Shown: positions 1 through 7,591 of the stretch, piece by piece
Layout of the letters: each line of letters starts with the position of its first letter
How positions within the stretch are numbered: the first letter of the stretch is position 1
NCBI GenBank assembly: GCA_028693885.1
Contig: JAQUUM010000037.1
Span: forward strand, 1 to 9,049
Length of the DNA stretch: 9,049 nt
Direction: 5' to 3'
DNA from: Bacilli bacterium
GTDB lineage: Bacteria > Bacillota_I > Bacilli_A > ML615J-28 > CAG-698
The notes under the pieces: model-generated
Told to the model about the DNA's origin: nothing
Seen by the model: the letters and a program-made list of their open reading frames with translations, nothing else
Database searches by the model: none
Made by a program: the position numbers and the translations under genes

Positions 1-1179
1 GCTAGTGCTGCGGGAGTTTTTATCGAGGCATTAAAGCAAGATCTAATCACTGAGGTTTATGGAGCTGAGCATGGGATTAAAGGTATTTTAGATGAAAGAT
101 TTTTTGATATAAACAAAGAAGATGCAGAGGAATTGATGTTATTAAAAAATACTCCTTCATCTGCACTAGGTTCAGTTCGTTATAAGTTAGCTAAATTAGA
201 AGATGATGAAAAAGATTACAAGAGAATTCTAGAAGTTTTTAAAAAGTACAACATTAGATATTTTTTCTATAATGGTGGTAATGACTCTATGGATACTTGT
301 AATAAAGTCAGTAAGTATTTAAAAAATTCAGGATATGAATGCAATGTTATTGGTGTTCCTAAAACTATAGATAATGATTTGTTTGGGACTGATCATTGTC
401 CAGGATTTGGAAGTGCAGCAAAATACGTTGCCACTACGATGATGGAATTATATTTAGATACGCATGTATATAATACAGGATTAATTACAGTAGTTGAAAT
501 TATGGGTAGAAATGCAGGTTGGTTAACAGCTGCATCTCATTTGGCTTGTTTAGATGGCAAAGGACCTGATTTAATTTATTTGCCAGAACTTGATTTTGAC
601 TTAGAAAAGTTTTTAGTAGATTTAAAAGAAGTAGCTACTAAAAAGCACAATAAGGTAATTGTGGCTATTTCTGAGGGGATTAAAGATAAGAACGGGAAAT
701 ATATTTCAGAATATGGAACAGAAATTGCGAAAGACTCATTTGGTCATGCTCAATTAGGCGGGGCTGCTTCGGTTTTAGCTGGAATAATTAAAGAAAAATT
801 AGGTGTTAAGGTAAGACCTATTGAGTTTAGTTTGCTTCAAAGATGTGCAGCACATTTAGCATCTAAAGTAGATGTTGAAGAAGCTTTCATGGCTGGTAGA
901 ATGGCTGTTAAGTATGCAGTTGCTGGTGAAACTGATCAAATGGTTATATTTAAAAGAAGTGAGGGCCCTGTTTATAATATATCATATGAGCTTGTAAATG
1001 TTTCTGTTGCTGCTAATACTGAGAAGAAAGTTCCAAGAGAGTGGATTAATGAAGCTGGAAATGGTATTAAACAAGAGTTTGTGGATTATGCTCTTCCACT
1101 TATTCAAGGAGAATCAAAAGCTCCGTTAGTCAATGGTTTACCAAGATTTGCAAAACTTGCCAAAGTTTTAGTTAAATAG
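1..1179 (+). CDS. pfp: PPi-dependent 6-phosphofructokinase (diphosphate--fructose-6-phosphate 1-phosphotransferase), 5'-truncated by window edge
   Basis: Cytoplasmic glycolytic enzyme that phosphorylates fructose 6-phosphate to fructose 1,6-bisphosphate, with PPi as the likely donor. The frame is open from base 1 (first visible residues ASAAGVFIEALK), so the true start lies upstream; family N-termini (GGPT..IN before ASA) suggest roughly 15-20 residues are missing. Numbering the visible residues from 1, the donor loop GGNDS is at 92-96, PKTIDND at 120-126 (with the catalytic Asp of TIDND) and EIMGRNAGW at 166-174. Known family rule: ATP enzymes carry Gly at the second loop position and PGTIDND, whereas PPi enzymes carry Asp there and Lys in PKTIDND; both PPi markers are present. 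The first loop acidic residue is Asn instead of the usual Asp (GGND not GGDD). A strong terminator follows, so it does not read into the next gene. The internal TTG at 133 is not a start. ATP use cannot be excluded without assay. Confidence 0.87.
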   Translation, partial: ASAAGVFIEALKQDLITEVYGAEHGIKGILDERFFDINKEDAEELMLLKNTPSSALGSVRYKLAKLEDDEKDYKRILEVFKKYNIRYFFYNGGNDSMDTCNKVSKYLKNSGYECNVIGVPKTIDNDLFGTDHCPGFGSAAKYVATTMMELYLDTHVYNTGLITVVEIMGRNAGWLTAASHLACLDGKGPDLIYLPELDFDLEKFLVDLKEVATKKHNKVIVAISEGIKDKNGKYISEYGTEIAKDSFGHAQLGGAASVLAGIIKEKLGVKVRPIEFSLLQRCAAHLASKVDVEEAFMAGRMAVKYAVAGETDQMVIFKRSEGPVYNISYELVNVSVAANTEKKVPREWINEAGNGIKQEFVDYALPLIQGESKAPLVNGLPRFAKLAKVLVK

Positions 1180-1190
1180 TAATTTAAATT

Positions 1191-1224
1191 CTAACTCAAA
1201 CAAATGTTTGAGTTAGTTTTATTT
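1191..1224 (+). terminator. Rho-independent terminator after the phosphofructokinase gene
   Basis: CTAACTCAAAC (1191-1201) pairs with GTTTGAGTTAG (1206-1216) as an 11-bp perfect stem around the 4-nt loop AAAT. The T-rich tail TTTTATTT runs 1217-1224. It lies 11 bases after the stop codon. Confidence 0.9.
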
Positions 1225-1231
1225 GGAAATG

Positions 1232-1260
1232 TTGCAATACGTATAAAAATGTGATAGAAT
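1232..1260 (+). promoter_or_regulatory. Sigma-A-type promoter of the secreted phosphodiester glycosidase gene
   Basis: A -35 box TTGCAA (1232-1237) is followed by a 17-base spacer and the -10 box TAGAAT (1255-1260), with a TG at 1252-1253 giving an extended -10. An alternative TATAAT at 1261-1266 overlaps but sits 23 bases from the -35. The AAAGGAGA ribosome binding site (1273-1280) follows, 5-6 bases before the ATG at 1286. Confidence 0.65.
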
Positions 1261-1285
1261 TATAATAGTTTTAAAGGAGAATAAT

Positions 1286-3157
1286 ATGAAAAAATTCATT
1301 AAATTTTTACTAGTTATTATTTTAGGCTTTACAATTATATCTTTAAGTAATATTGAAGCTGCTGAAATTACTGGGGGTTATAATGTGACTAGCACGGAAG
1401 AAGATACTGAATTGTGGTATAATGTTAAACATAAAAGAGAGTTAGCTCAGTCTAGTAGTGCTATTGTTACTGGAAATGCTGCAGGTTCTGGTGGTGGAGG
1501 TTTAGCTGTTCAAGGACAACTTTATCCTCAACAAGTAAACATTCTTGAAATTCCATCTAGTGAGACTGTAAGAATTGTTCCGTGGACAAAATTTATTAGT
1601 GCTTCTGATTGGAAATTGAACACTGTAAAATCTATGGCGGCTGATTTTGAATTAAAAAATTCAGGATGGAAAGTAATAGGAGCTGTAAATGGTGATTTCT
1701 TTGATATTCAGGCAAAAAATCCTTTACCATATCAACCATCTAACACTCATGCTTCTTTTGGTGAATTTTACAAAGTTACAACAGGCAGATCTATTGGGTT
1801 TAGAAACGATGGTTCGACTGACTCACTTGTAGGTGGTATAGCTGCAACAAGATCAGGATTTAAACTAAGTATATATGATTCGGAAAATTCAATAATTGAA
1901 GATTTTGATGTTAATAAGGTTAATCAAGCACCTAGCGAGGGTGAAATCAGTATATATTATTCATATTATACTGCTGAGCATACACCGATCCCTATTGATG
2001 TTGATCCATCTGGGTTAAATGCATACGTAATAGGTAGCGCAGAAAAATCTCTTGCTAATGGAACTGATAATTTCTATGGTAAAGGTGCGATTTCTAGTGT
2101 TACCACTTCAACATTTAATTTAACTAAAGGACAATTTGCTTTAGTTAGTAATAATACTGAAATTAACTCTAATTTATCAAGCGGAACTACTGTTAGAGTT
2201 CAAAGAACTATGACAGGAGCATATGAAGACGTTAATGATTTTATGGGATGTGGTATAACTTTACTAAAAGATTCTGAACCTATTGATTCTGATGTAAACC
2301 GTCACCCAAGAACAGTTGTAGGAAAAAAAGCTGATGGAACTATTGTAATGGCAGTAATTGATGGACGTCAACCAGATACTGATATGTATGGAGCTACTAG
2401 TGATGAAATGCAAGCGATGATGGCACATTATGGTTGTGTTGACGCTTATAACTTAGATGGTGGAGGATCTTCAACATTAATTGTTTTAGAAAACGGTGAA
2501 TTTGTTGTTAAAAACTCTCCTTCAGATGGGAATGAAAGATCTGATGCTAACTGTTTATTGATTGCTGTTAAAGAACCAGTTATTAATCATCAAGTAACTT
2601 TAAATACTCCTACATCAATTAGTTTGTCAATATCTGTCGATAATAATAATGGTCATCCGATTGAAAAATTATTTGTTAAAATGAATAATGAGCTTAAAGA
2701 GATAATTAATAATGAAGTTGTTTTTGAAGGTTTGAGCTCAAATACTAACTATGTATATGAATTCCAATATGAAGATACAACTGAAGATGTTGTTAGATTG
2801 ATCAATTATGGCCTAATAACTAGCGCTAAAGTTAATCCTAAATTTACTGGAATTACTTTCTTACAAGATGGAAATAATTTGAAAATCACGCCTGATTTTA
2901 ATGATCCTGATTTTGCAGTTACTGGAATGTATGTAAGCGTAAATGGAGTAAAAACTTTTACAACTAACGGGATTGCAAACATTATAAATAAAACTTATAG
3001 TGAAGAAGATGAAATAATTTTGTATTATGAAATCATGCTTAACAATGGTAGTCCAAAACAAGTACGTACTTACTACTCTCCTCAGTTTTATAGTTGCCGA
3101 GTTTTAGCAGAAATGAATATGGCAAGAAATTCTGTTATTTCTAATGTTACTAAATAA
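1286..3157 (+). CDS. Secreted phosphodiester glycosidase (NAGPA/DUF2233) domain protein with C-terminal beta-sandwich-like region
   Basis: 623-residue exported protein of the family named for the human uncovering enzyme NAGPA, which hydrolyses sugar phosphodiesters; in bacteria the natural substrate is mostly unknown, with cell-envelope or exopolysaccharide phosphodiesters as candidates. A Sec signal peptide is clear: MKKFIK, hydrophobic stretch about 7-20, probable cleavage after NIEA (residue 25). The catalytic domain runs about 85-428: VNGDFFD (134-140), HPRTVVG (340-346), VIDGRQPDTDMYGAT (357-371) and NLDGGGSSTL (389-398), all family hallmarks. A glycine-rich patch (GSGGGG, 67-72) separates the mature N-terminus from the domain. 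Residues about 433-605 form two beta-rich, fibronectin-III-like stretches, a weak call. No LPXTG motif, lipobox or C-terminal membrane helix is seen, so it is probably released or held non-covalently. The gene is monocistronic, with its own promoter and terminator. Confidence 0.85.
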   Translation: MKKFIKFLLVIILGFTIISLSNIEAAEITGGYNVTSTEEDTELWYNVKHKRELAQSSSAIVTGNAAGSGGGGLAVQGQLYPQQVNILEIPSSETVRIVPWTKFISASDWKLNTVKSMAADFELKNSGWKVIGAVNGDFFDIQAKNPLPYQPSNTHASFGEFYKVTTGRSIGFRNDGSTDSLVGGIAATRSGFKLSIYDSENSIIEDFDVNKVNQAPSEGEISIYYSYYTAEHTPIPIDVDPSGLNAYVIGSAEKSLANGTDNFYGKGAISSVTTSTFNLTKGQFALVSNNTEINSNLSSGTTVRVQRTMTGAYEDVNDFMGCGITLLKDSEPIDSDVNRHPRTVVGKKADGTIVMAVIDGRQPDTDMYGATSDEMQAMMAHYGCVDAYNLDGGGSSTLIVLENGEFVVKNSPSDGNERSDANCLLIAVKEPVINHQVTLNTPTSISLSISVDNNNGHPIEKLFVKMNNELKEIINNEVVFEGLSSNTNYVYEFQYEDTTEDVVRLINYGLITSAKVNPKFTGITFLQDGNNLKITPDFNDPDFAVTGMYVSVNGVKTFTTNGIANIINKTYSEEDEIILYYEIMLNNGSPKQVRTYYSPQFYSCRVLAEMNMARNSVISNVTK

Positions 3158-3165
3158 TATAAATT

Positions 3166-3196
3166 AAAAAACAAAAGTTTACACTTTTGTTTTTTT
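3166..3196 (+). terminator. Rho-independent terminator after the phosphodiester glycosidase gene
   Basis: AAAAAACAAAAGT (3166-3178) is the exact reverse complement of ACTTTTGTTTTTT (3183-3195), loop TTAC. The right arm is itself the T-tract (seven Ts, 3190-3196), and the A-run on the left makes it potentially functional on both strands, although nothing converges from the right. Confidence 0.85.
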
Positions 3197-3220
3197 AAAA
3201 AAAATAAAAGACTATATTAG

Positions 3221-3249
3221 TTGAAAAATAAAACAATATAATATAAAAT
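3221..3249 (+). promoter_or_regulatory. Probable promoter of the cupin-hcp operon
   Basis: TTGAAA (3221-3226), a 17-base spacer, then TAAAAT (3244-3249). A perfect TATAAT at 3237-3242 also exists, but its spacing from this -35 (10 bases) is wrong, so which hexamer is used is uncertain. I saw no convincing Rex, FNR or HcpR-type palindrome near it. Confidence 0.5.
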
Positions 3250-3258
3250 GTTATCTAT

Positions 3259-3266
3259 GAGGTGAT
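3259..3266 (+). promoter_or_regulatory. Ribosome binding site that fixes the cupin start
   Basis: GAGGTGAT is complementary over eight bases to the standard 16S rRNA 3' tail (AUCACCUC). It overlaps the in-frame GTG at 3262, which therefore cannot be the start, and places the GTG at 3271 at the right distance. Confidence 0.75.
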
Positions 3267-3270
3267 TAAA

Positions 3271-3591
3271 GTGCTTGAAAAAAAATATTTACTTACGCAA
3301 ACAAACAACAAGCTTATTGAAAAAGTTATTTTAGATGAAAATTTAAATTATATGCATATGGTACTGCCTAAAAATGATAGATTGCCTGAACATTATGCTA
3401 ATTCAAATGTCTATATGACTGTTATTAGAGGAATTGTTTCATTGCAATTAGATGATCAAGAATTAAAGAAATTTGAAAAAGGATCAATAATAGTTATACC
3501 ATATAAAACGAAAATGAATGTTGTGAATTATGACGAAGAAGTTTTAGAAATTACTGTAGTAAAAGTTCCATCACCAGATAAAATTAAATAA
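3271..3591 (+). CDS. Small single-domain cupin protein in operon with hcp
   Basis: 106-residue cytoplasmic protein with one cupin (beta-barrel) domain. Start chosen at GTG 3271 because GTG 3262 lies inside the ribosome binding site. Cupin motif 1 is at about 41-54 (from His41 to Gly54 of VIRG) and motif 2 at 71-86 with correct spacing (G71, P77, N86). Of the usual metal ligands only His41 survives: the second His position holds Ala43, the Glu position Val47, and the motif-2 His position Met82 in PYKTKMNVVN. The site is therefore probably metal-free or altered. Its stop codon overlaps the AAGGAGGA ribosome binding site of hcp, so the two are co-transcribed and may be translationally coupled. 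Similar small cupins are, from general knowledge, found beside hcp in anaerobic Firmicutes; a binding or sensor role in the nitrosative/redox response is inference only, and no enzymatic activity can be assigned. Confidence 0.8.
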   Translation: MLEKKYLLTQTNNKLIEKVILDENLNYMHMVLPKNDRLPEHYANSNVYMTVIRGIVSLQLDDQELKKFEKGSIIVIPYKTKMNVVNYDEEVLEITVVKVPSPDKIK

Positions 3592-3603
3592 GGAGGATTT
3601 AAA

Positions 3604-5232
3604 ATGGGAATGTTTTGTTTTCAATGTCAAGAAACTGCAAAAGGTACAGGGTGTGAGATTCAAGGAGTATGTGGAAAAAAAGAAGATGTAGCAAAGTTGC
3701 AAGACTTATTAATATATTCTTTAAAAGGAGTTGCTAATATTGTTGTTAAAAACAAACTTGAAGTTGATGAGTTAAAAGAAGCTAATTTTGAAACCATAAA
3801 TAGTTTATTTATGACTATTACTAATGCTAATTTTGACGATACATCTTTAATTAATCAAATAAAAAAAGTTTTAAAAGTTAGGGATTCTTTAAGAAATGTT
3901 AATGGGATTGCTAATCATGATTCTACAAATTTTGTGGTTAGTACTAAAGAGGAGATGCTTGAGAAAGCATCAACAATAGGTGTTTTAGCTACAAAAGATC
4001 CGGATATTCGTTCGTTAAGAGAAATGATTACATATGGATTAAAAGGAATTGCTGCATATACTGAGCATGCATATAATGGTGGAAAAACTAATAATGAAAT
4101 TTTTGAGTTTATTTATCAGACATTAGCGAGTATAACTGATGATTCTTTAGGAATTAATGAACTTGTAAATTTAACGTTAAAAACAGGTGAATGTGGTGTT
4201 AAATCAATGCAATTATTAGATTTTGCCAATACTGATAAATATGGTAATCCAAAAATAACAAAAGTAAATATTGGAGTTAGAAAAAATCCAGCTATATTAG
4301 TGTCAGGACATGACCTAGTTGATTTAGAAAGTTTGTTAGAACAAACAAAAGGAACTGGTGTTGATGTTTACACTCATAGTGAGATGTTGCCGGCTCATTA
4401 TTATCCTTTTTTTGAAAAGTACGATAATCTTGTAGGTAATTATGGTAATGCTTGGTGGAAACAAGTAACTGAATTTGAAACTTTTAATGGACCGGTTTTG
4501 TTTACGACAAACTGTATTGTTCCTCCTAGAAAAGAAGAAATTAGAGCTAGAATTTTTACCACAAATTCAACTGGATATCCTGGATGTAAACATATAGTTA
4601 AAGATGCTAATGGTAAAAAAGACTTTTCTGAAATTATTGAAATGGCTAAAAAAATGTCTTCGCCTACTGAAATTGAAACAGGTACTATTATTGGTGGATT
4701 TGCTCATAATCAAGTATTTGAATTAGCAGATAAAGTGGTATCTGAAATTAATGCAGGAAATATTAAAAAATTTATTGTTATGGCGGGCTGCGACGGAAGA
4801 ATGAAATCAAGAGAATATTATACAGAATTTGCTCAAAAACTTCCAAAAGATACAGTTATTTTAACAGCAGGTTGTGCAAAGTATCGTTATAATAAGTTAG
4901 ATTTGGGTGATATTAATGGTATTCCTAGAGTTCTTGATGCGGGACAATGCAACGATTCTTATTCATTAGCGTTGATTGCTTTAAAATTGAAGGAAATTTT
5001 TAAATTAAGCAGTGTTAATGATTTGCCTATTATTTTTAATATAGCTTGGTATGAACAAAAAGCCGTTATAGTGTTATTAGCATTATTATTTTTAGGCTTT
5101 AAAAATATTCATTTAGGCCCGACACTACCTGGATTTTTATCTGAGAATGTTAGAAAAGTATTAATTGAAAACTTTAATATAGCAACTATTAAAACTGTTG
5201 ATGAAGATTTAAAATTATTCTTTGGGGAATAA
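3604..5232 (+). CDS. hcp: Hybrid cluster protein (hydroxylamine reductase / NO reductase-type), class I
   Basis: 542-residue cytoplasmic Fe-S protein (prismane). The family reduces hydroxylamine to ammonia in vitro and is linked in vivo to NO detoxification and, in E. coli, protein S-nitrosylation. The N-terminal cluster motif is C5-X2-C8-X8-C17-X5-C23, the class I pattern of strict anaerobes that binds a [4Fe-4S] cluster, as opposed to CX2CX11CX6C of facultative bacteria. The hybrid-cluster ligands are all visible: H236, E260, C304, C396 (the persulfide cysteine position, in MAGCDGR), C424, C449, and E484/K486 in WYEQKA. Their spacing (24, 44, 92, 28, 25, 35, 2) nearly equals that of the Desulfovibrio protein. 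Length is normal for class I. The ATG at 3604 lies 7 bases after AGGAGG. No NADH-dependent Hcr partner gene is present, so the electron donor is encoded elsewhere. Second gene of an operon with the cupin. Confidence 0.96.
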   Translation: MGMFCFQCQETAKGTGCEIQGVCGKKEDVAKLQDLLIYSLKGVANIVVKNKLEVDELKEANFETINSLFMTITNANFDDTSLINQIKKVLKVRDSLRNVNGIANHDSTNFVVSTKEEMLEKASTIGVLATKDPDIRSLREMITYGLKGIAAYTEHAYNGGKTNNEIFEFIYQTLASITDDSLGINELVNLTLKTGECGVKSMQLLDFANTDKYGNPKITKVNIGVRKNPAILVSGHDLVDLESLLEQTKGTGVDVYTHSEMLPAHYYPFFEKYDNLVGNYGNAWWKQVTEFETFNGPVLFTTNCIVPPRKEEIRARIFTTNSTGYPGCKHIVKDANGKKDFSEIIEMAKKMSSPTEIETGTIIGGFAHNQVFELADKVVSEINAGNIKKFIVMAGCDGRMKSREYYTEFAQKLPKDTVILTAGCAKYRYNKLDLGDINGIPRVLDAGQCNDSYSLALIALKLKEIFKLSSVNDLPIIFNIAWYEQKAVIVLLALLFLGFKNIHLGPTLPGFLSENVRKVLIENFNIATIKTVDEDLKLFFGE

Positions 5233-5239
5233 TTTAAAT

Positions 5240-5271
5240 AAGAACTAAATTTCATAATTTAGTTCTTTTTT
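5240..5271 (+). terminator. Rho-independent terminator after hcp
   Basis: AAGAACTAAATT (5240-5251) pairs with AATTTAGTTCTT (5256-5267) as a 12-bp stem with the loop TCAT, followed by the rest of a T-tract to 5271. It starts 7 bases after the hcp stop. Confidence 0.88.
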
Positions 5272-5278
5272 AAATTGA

Positions 5279-5307
5279 TTGCTATACTTACAGTTTTATA
5301 GTATAAT
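5279..5307 (+). promoter_or_regulatory. Promoter of the rRNA methyltransferase gene
   Basis: TTGCTA (5279-5284), 17-base spacer, perfect TATAAT (5302-5307). The leader to the ATG at 5330 is only about 16 bases and carries AGAGGT (5319-5324) as ribosome binding site, 5 bases from the start. Confidence 0.65.
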
Positions 5308-5329
5308 TATAAAGATTTAGAGGTATGAT

Positions 5330-6688
5330 ATGAATGAATTAAAATTAAATGAAATAATTTTTATTACAATTAAAAGAATGGGAATAAATGGTGAAGGAAT
5401 AGGCTATTATAAAAGATTAGCCGTTTTTGTCGAAAATGCATTAGTAGATGAAGAAGTAGAAGTTAAAATTACAAATACTTATGATAAATATGCAACTGCA
5501 GAGATTGTTAAAATTAAAAAAATATCGCCATCAAGAGTTAAGCCTAGATGTCCTTACTATGAAAAATGTGGTGGATGCCAATTACAACATCTTGAGTATG
5601 AAGAACAATTAAATCAAAAGAAAAATATACTAATTTATTCCTTAGAAAGATACTTAGATGGTTTTAATAAAATAAGAATAAATGATACTATTGGTATGAA
5701 TGAACCATACTTCTATAGGAATAAAACCCAATTACCCGTTAGGCATGATGGTGAAAAGGTTGTATCTGGGCTTTATGCAAAAAATACAAACAAGTTGGTT
5801 TATATTGATGAATGTATTGTTGAGAATAAATTAGTTCAAAATACTCTTAAAAATGTTTTGGATGTTTTAACTAAAACTAATGTTGATATCTATAATCCAA
5901 GATATAAACAAGGTTTGTTAAGATATGTCGTTATTAGAGGATTTGAAGAAACTTCTGAGGCTCAAGTAACTTTAGTCACTATGGAATTAGATTCGAAAAT
6001 TTCAAAAGCTTTAAAAATGATTGCTAAAATAGAAAATGTAAAATCTGTGAATTACTGTATTAATAATGATATAAAAGGTATTGAAATATTAAATGATAAA
6101 ATAGTTAATACTGAAGGGGTTGGTACCGTTAATGGAAAACTAAAAGATTTGTCTTTTGATATTTTACCTAACAGTTTTTTTCAATTAAATACTAAGCAAA
6201 CTATTGTTTTATATGATGAAATTAAAAAAGCTATTAATCCAAAAGGTGATGAAAAGGTATTAGATTGCTATTGTGGTATTGGAAGTATAGGGCTTTTTCT
6301 TGCTTCATCTGTTAAAGAAATAAGGGGAATTGATAATAATAAAGGTAATATTGAAAATGCTAAGAATTTTGCTGAAAAAAATTCAATAAAAAATGCACAA
6401 TTCTATTATGGAAATATTTTGCCACATCTAAATGCTTTTTCAAAAAATGATTATCTACCTGATGTTGTAATAGTAGATCCGCCTAGAAAAGGATTAGAAC
6501 TTAATTTTATTAATTACTTACAAAAAAATAGGATAAAAAAAATCGTATATGTTTCATGTAACACTTCAACACTAGCAAAAAACTTGAATCATTTACAAAA
6601 AGATTATATTATTAGATATATTCAACCGATAGATATGTTTCCTCAAACATCTAATGTAGAATGTGTTGTATGTCTTGAAAGAAGATAA
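5330..6688 (+). CDS. rlmD: 23S rRNA (uracil-5-)-methyltransferase, RlmD/RlmCD (RumA) family
   Basis: 452-residue SAM-dependent enzyme forming 5-methyluridine in 23S rRNA. The order is: TRAM RNA-binding domain about 5-64; [4Fe-4S] ligands C74-X5-C80-X2-C83 and C162; SAM-binding Rossmann domain with LDCYCGIGSIGL (311-322) and the acidic GIDNN (333-337); IVDPPRKGL (381-389); the catalytic nucleophile Cys410 in VYVSCN; and the base Glu444 in QTSNVECV. The usual His-His or Asn-His before VE is Ser-Asn here, a small variation. Length matches the family. In Gram-positives a single homologue (RlmCD) modifies both U747 and U1939, while E. coli RlmD makes only U1939, so the exact target is undetermined and RlmCD is as likely as RlmD. 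No clear hairpin terminator follows, but the next gene has its own promoter. Confidence 0.92.
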   Translation: MNELKLNEIIFITIKRMGINGEGIGYYKRLAVFVENALVDEEVEVKITNTYDKYATAEIVKIKKISPSRVKPRCPYYEKCGGCQLQHLEYEEQLNQKKNILIYSLERYLDGFNKIRINDTIGMNEPYFYRNKTQLPVRHDGEKVVSGLYAKNTNKLVYIDECIVENKLVQNTLKNVLDVLTKTNVDIYNPRYKQGLLRYVVIRGFEETSEAQVTLVTMELDSKISKALKMIAKIENVKSVNYCINNDIKGIEILNDKIVNTEGVGTVNGKLKDLSFDILPNSFFQLNTKQTIVLYDEIKKAINPKGDEKVLDCYCGIGSIGLFLASSVKEIRGIDNNKGNIENAKNFAEKNSIKNAQFYYGNILPHLNAFSKNDYLPDVVIVDPPRKGLELNFINYLQKNRIKKIVYVSCNTSTLAKNLNHLQKDYIIRYIQPIDMFPQTSNVECVVCLERR

Positions 6689-6715
6689 CAATTTCATAAA
6701 TTAGTTGTTTAATAA

Positions 6716-6744
6716 TTACATTTTCAATATGCTTATGTTATAAT
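6716..6744 (+). promoter_or_regulatory. Extended -10 promoter of the heliorhodopsin gene
   Basis: Perfect TATAAT (6739-6744) preceded by TG at 6736-6737 (TGT TATAAT, extended -10). At 17 bases upstream only a weak -35, TTACAT (6716-6721), is present, which extended -10 promoters tolerate. The predicted transcript starts near 6751, leaving a leader of about 45 bases. Confidence 0.65.
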
Positions 6745-6752
6745 ATTGTCAG

Positions 6753-6780
6753 TATAGATAGTTTTAAGAAGATATCTATA
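6753..6780 (+). repeat. Inverted repeat in the heliorhodopsin leader
   Basis: TATAGATA (6753-6760) and TATCTATA (6773-6780) are exact reverse complements separated by 12 bases. The element starts at the predicted transcription start and ends 4 bases before the GAGGAG ribosome binding site (6785-6790). It could be a repressor operator or a weak leader hairpin; the arms have only one G-C pair each, so RNA stability is low and an operator is likelier if it is functional at all. Confidence 0.45.
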
Positions 6781-6796
6781 TAATGAGGAGAGATAT

Positions 6797-7591
6797 ATGA
6801 AAGAAAAAATTATTGATTTTAAGTATTTAAGAAAGTTTAACCTTATTATGGGTGGCCTACATTTTATTCAAGGTTTGTTGATGGTTTTATTTGCTTATAC
6901 TATTGTTGCAGATAGTCCATTTGCTGGCTTTAAACCCCAAATTGTTCAAAATTATCTAACATATGATCCAGTTTTGCAAACACTTGTCCCTGCTTCAAAG
7001 GCATTGTTTGAATTACCTTTTGCTTTGCTTGTTGCTTGTTTTTTGTTTTTGTCTGCAATTGCACATTTTGTTGTTTCAGCTCCGAAAATAAATGACATTT
7101 ATAATAATGACTTAACTAAGAATATAAATAAATTCCGCTGGTTTGAGTATGCTTTGAGTTCATCTATAATGATTGTATTAATTGCAACTTTATTTGGTGT
7201 TTTTGATATTGCGTCTTTAATTTTAATTTTCGGCTTGAATGCATCAATGAATTTGTTTGGATATACTATGGAAGCTATCAATCAAAAAAGAGATAAGATA
7301 GATTGGAGTTCATTTGTTTTTGGCTCAATAGCAGGAATTATTCCTTGGATAATTATTTTGATATATATGTTTGGACCTATTGATTTAGGACAAGTGCCTT
7401 GGTTTGTTTGGGCTATTATTGGAACTTATTTTGTGGCTTTTAATACTTTCCCTATTAATATGGTTTTACAATATCTTAAAGTTGGGAAATGGAAAAACTA
7501 CCTATATGGTGAAAGAGTTTATATTATTCTAAGTTTAGTTGCTAAATCAATTCTTGCTTGGTTAGTTTTATTTGGAGCAATGCAACCATAG
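6797..7591 (+). CDS. Heliorhodopsin (type 3 rhodopsin)
   Basis: 264-residue seven-helix membrane photoreceptor binding retinal. Helices lie at about 14-36, 70-94, 112-134, 139-159, 170-192, 200-225 and 238-260; the long stretch 37-69 between helices 1 and 2 matches the extended A-B loop of the family. Against the reference heliorhodopsin 48C12 as I know it, the Schiff-base lysine (K241) is K250 in LSLVAKSILAW, the counterion (E107) is E117 in RWFEYALSSSIMIVLIA, and His23 and His80 are H22 and H90. FGLNASMNLFG (145-155), FGSIAGIIPW (175-184) and GKWKNYLYGERVYI (230-243) are also near-identical family blocks. Lysine/arginine-rich N-terminus fits the family's inverted topology (N-terminus inside). 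Family members do not pump ions in most tests and are regarded as sensors in monoderm bacteria. No kinase or transducer domain is fused. No retinal or carotenoid gene is nearby. Start is set by GAGGAG 6 bases upstream. Probably co-transcribed with the EamA gene 49 bases downstream. Confidence 0.96.
   Translation: MKEKIIDFKYLRKFNLIMGGLHFIQGLLMVLFAYTIVADSPFAGFKPQIVQNYLTYDPVLQTLVPASKALFELPFALLVACFLFLSAIAHFVVSAPKINDIYNNDLTKNINKFRWFEYALSSSIMIVLIATLFGVFDIASLILIFGLNASMNLFGYTMEAINQKRDKIDWSSFVFGSIAGIIPWIIILIYMFGPIDLGQVPWFVWAIIGTYFVAFNTFPINMVLQYLKVGKWKNYLYGERVYIILSLVAKSILAWLVLFGAMQP

Noticed and set aside
133..141. TTG as start of the phosphofructokinase
   Set aside because: The same frame is open to base 1 and encodes conserved family N-terminal sequence (ASAAGVFIEALK), so the gene begins outside the window.
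2861..3061. 66-codon open frame on the minus strand
   Set aside because: Lies wholly within the phosphodiester glycosidase gene, has no ribosome binding site or promoter logic, and its product shows low-complexity Ile/Phe/Tyr-rich sequence typical of antisense to AT-rich coding DNA.
3262..3264. GTG as start of the cupin gene
   Set aside because: It sits inside the GAGGTGAT ribosome binding site; the GTG at 3271 has proper spacing.
3197..3270. Redox or NO-regulator operator (Rex, FNR, HcpR type) before the cupin-hcp operon
   Set aside because: I looked for TTGTGA/TCACAA-like dyads and found none; only AT-rich promoter sequence is visible.
6687..6710. Possible terminator after the rRNA methyltransferase gene
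   Set aside because: AACAA and TTGTT pair over only 5 bp with a 13-base loop and a three-T tail; too weak to call, so some read-through into the heliorhodopsin unit is possible.
7099..7281. 60-codon open frame on the minus strand
   Set aside because: Antisense shadow of the heliorhodopsin gene, whose family match is unambiguous.
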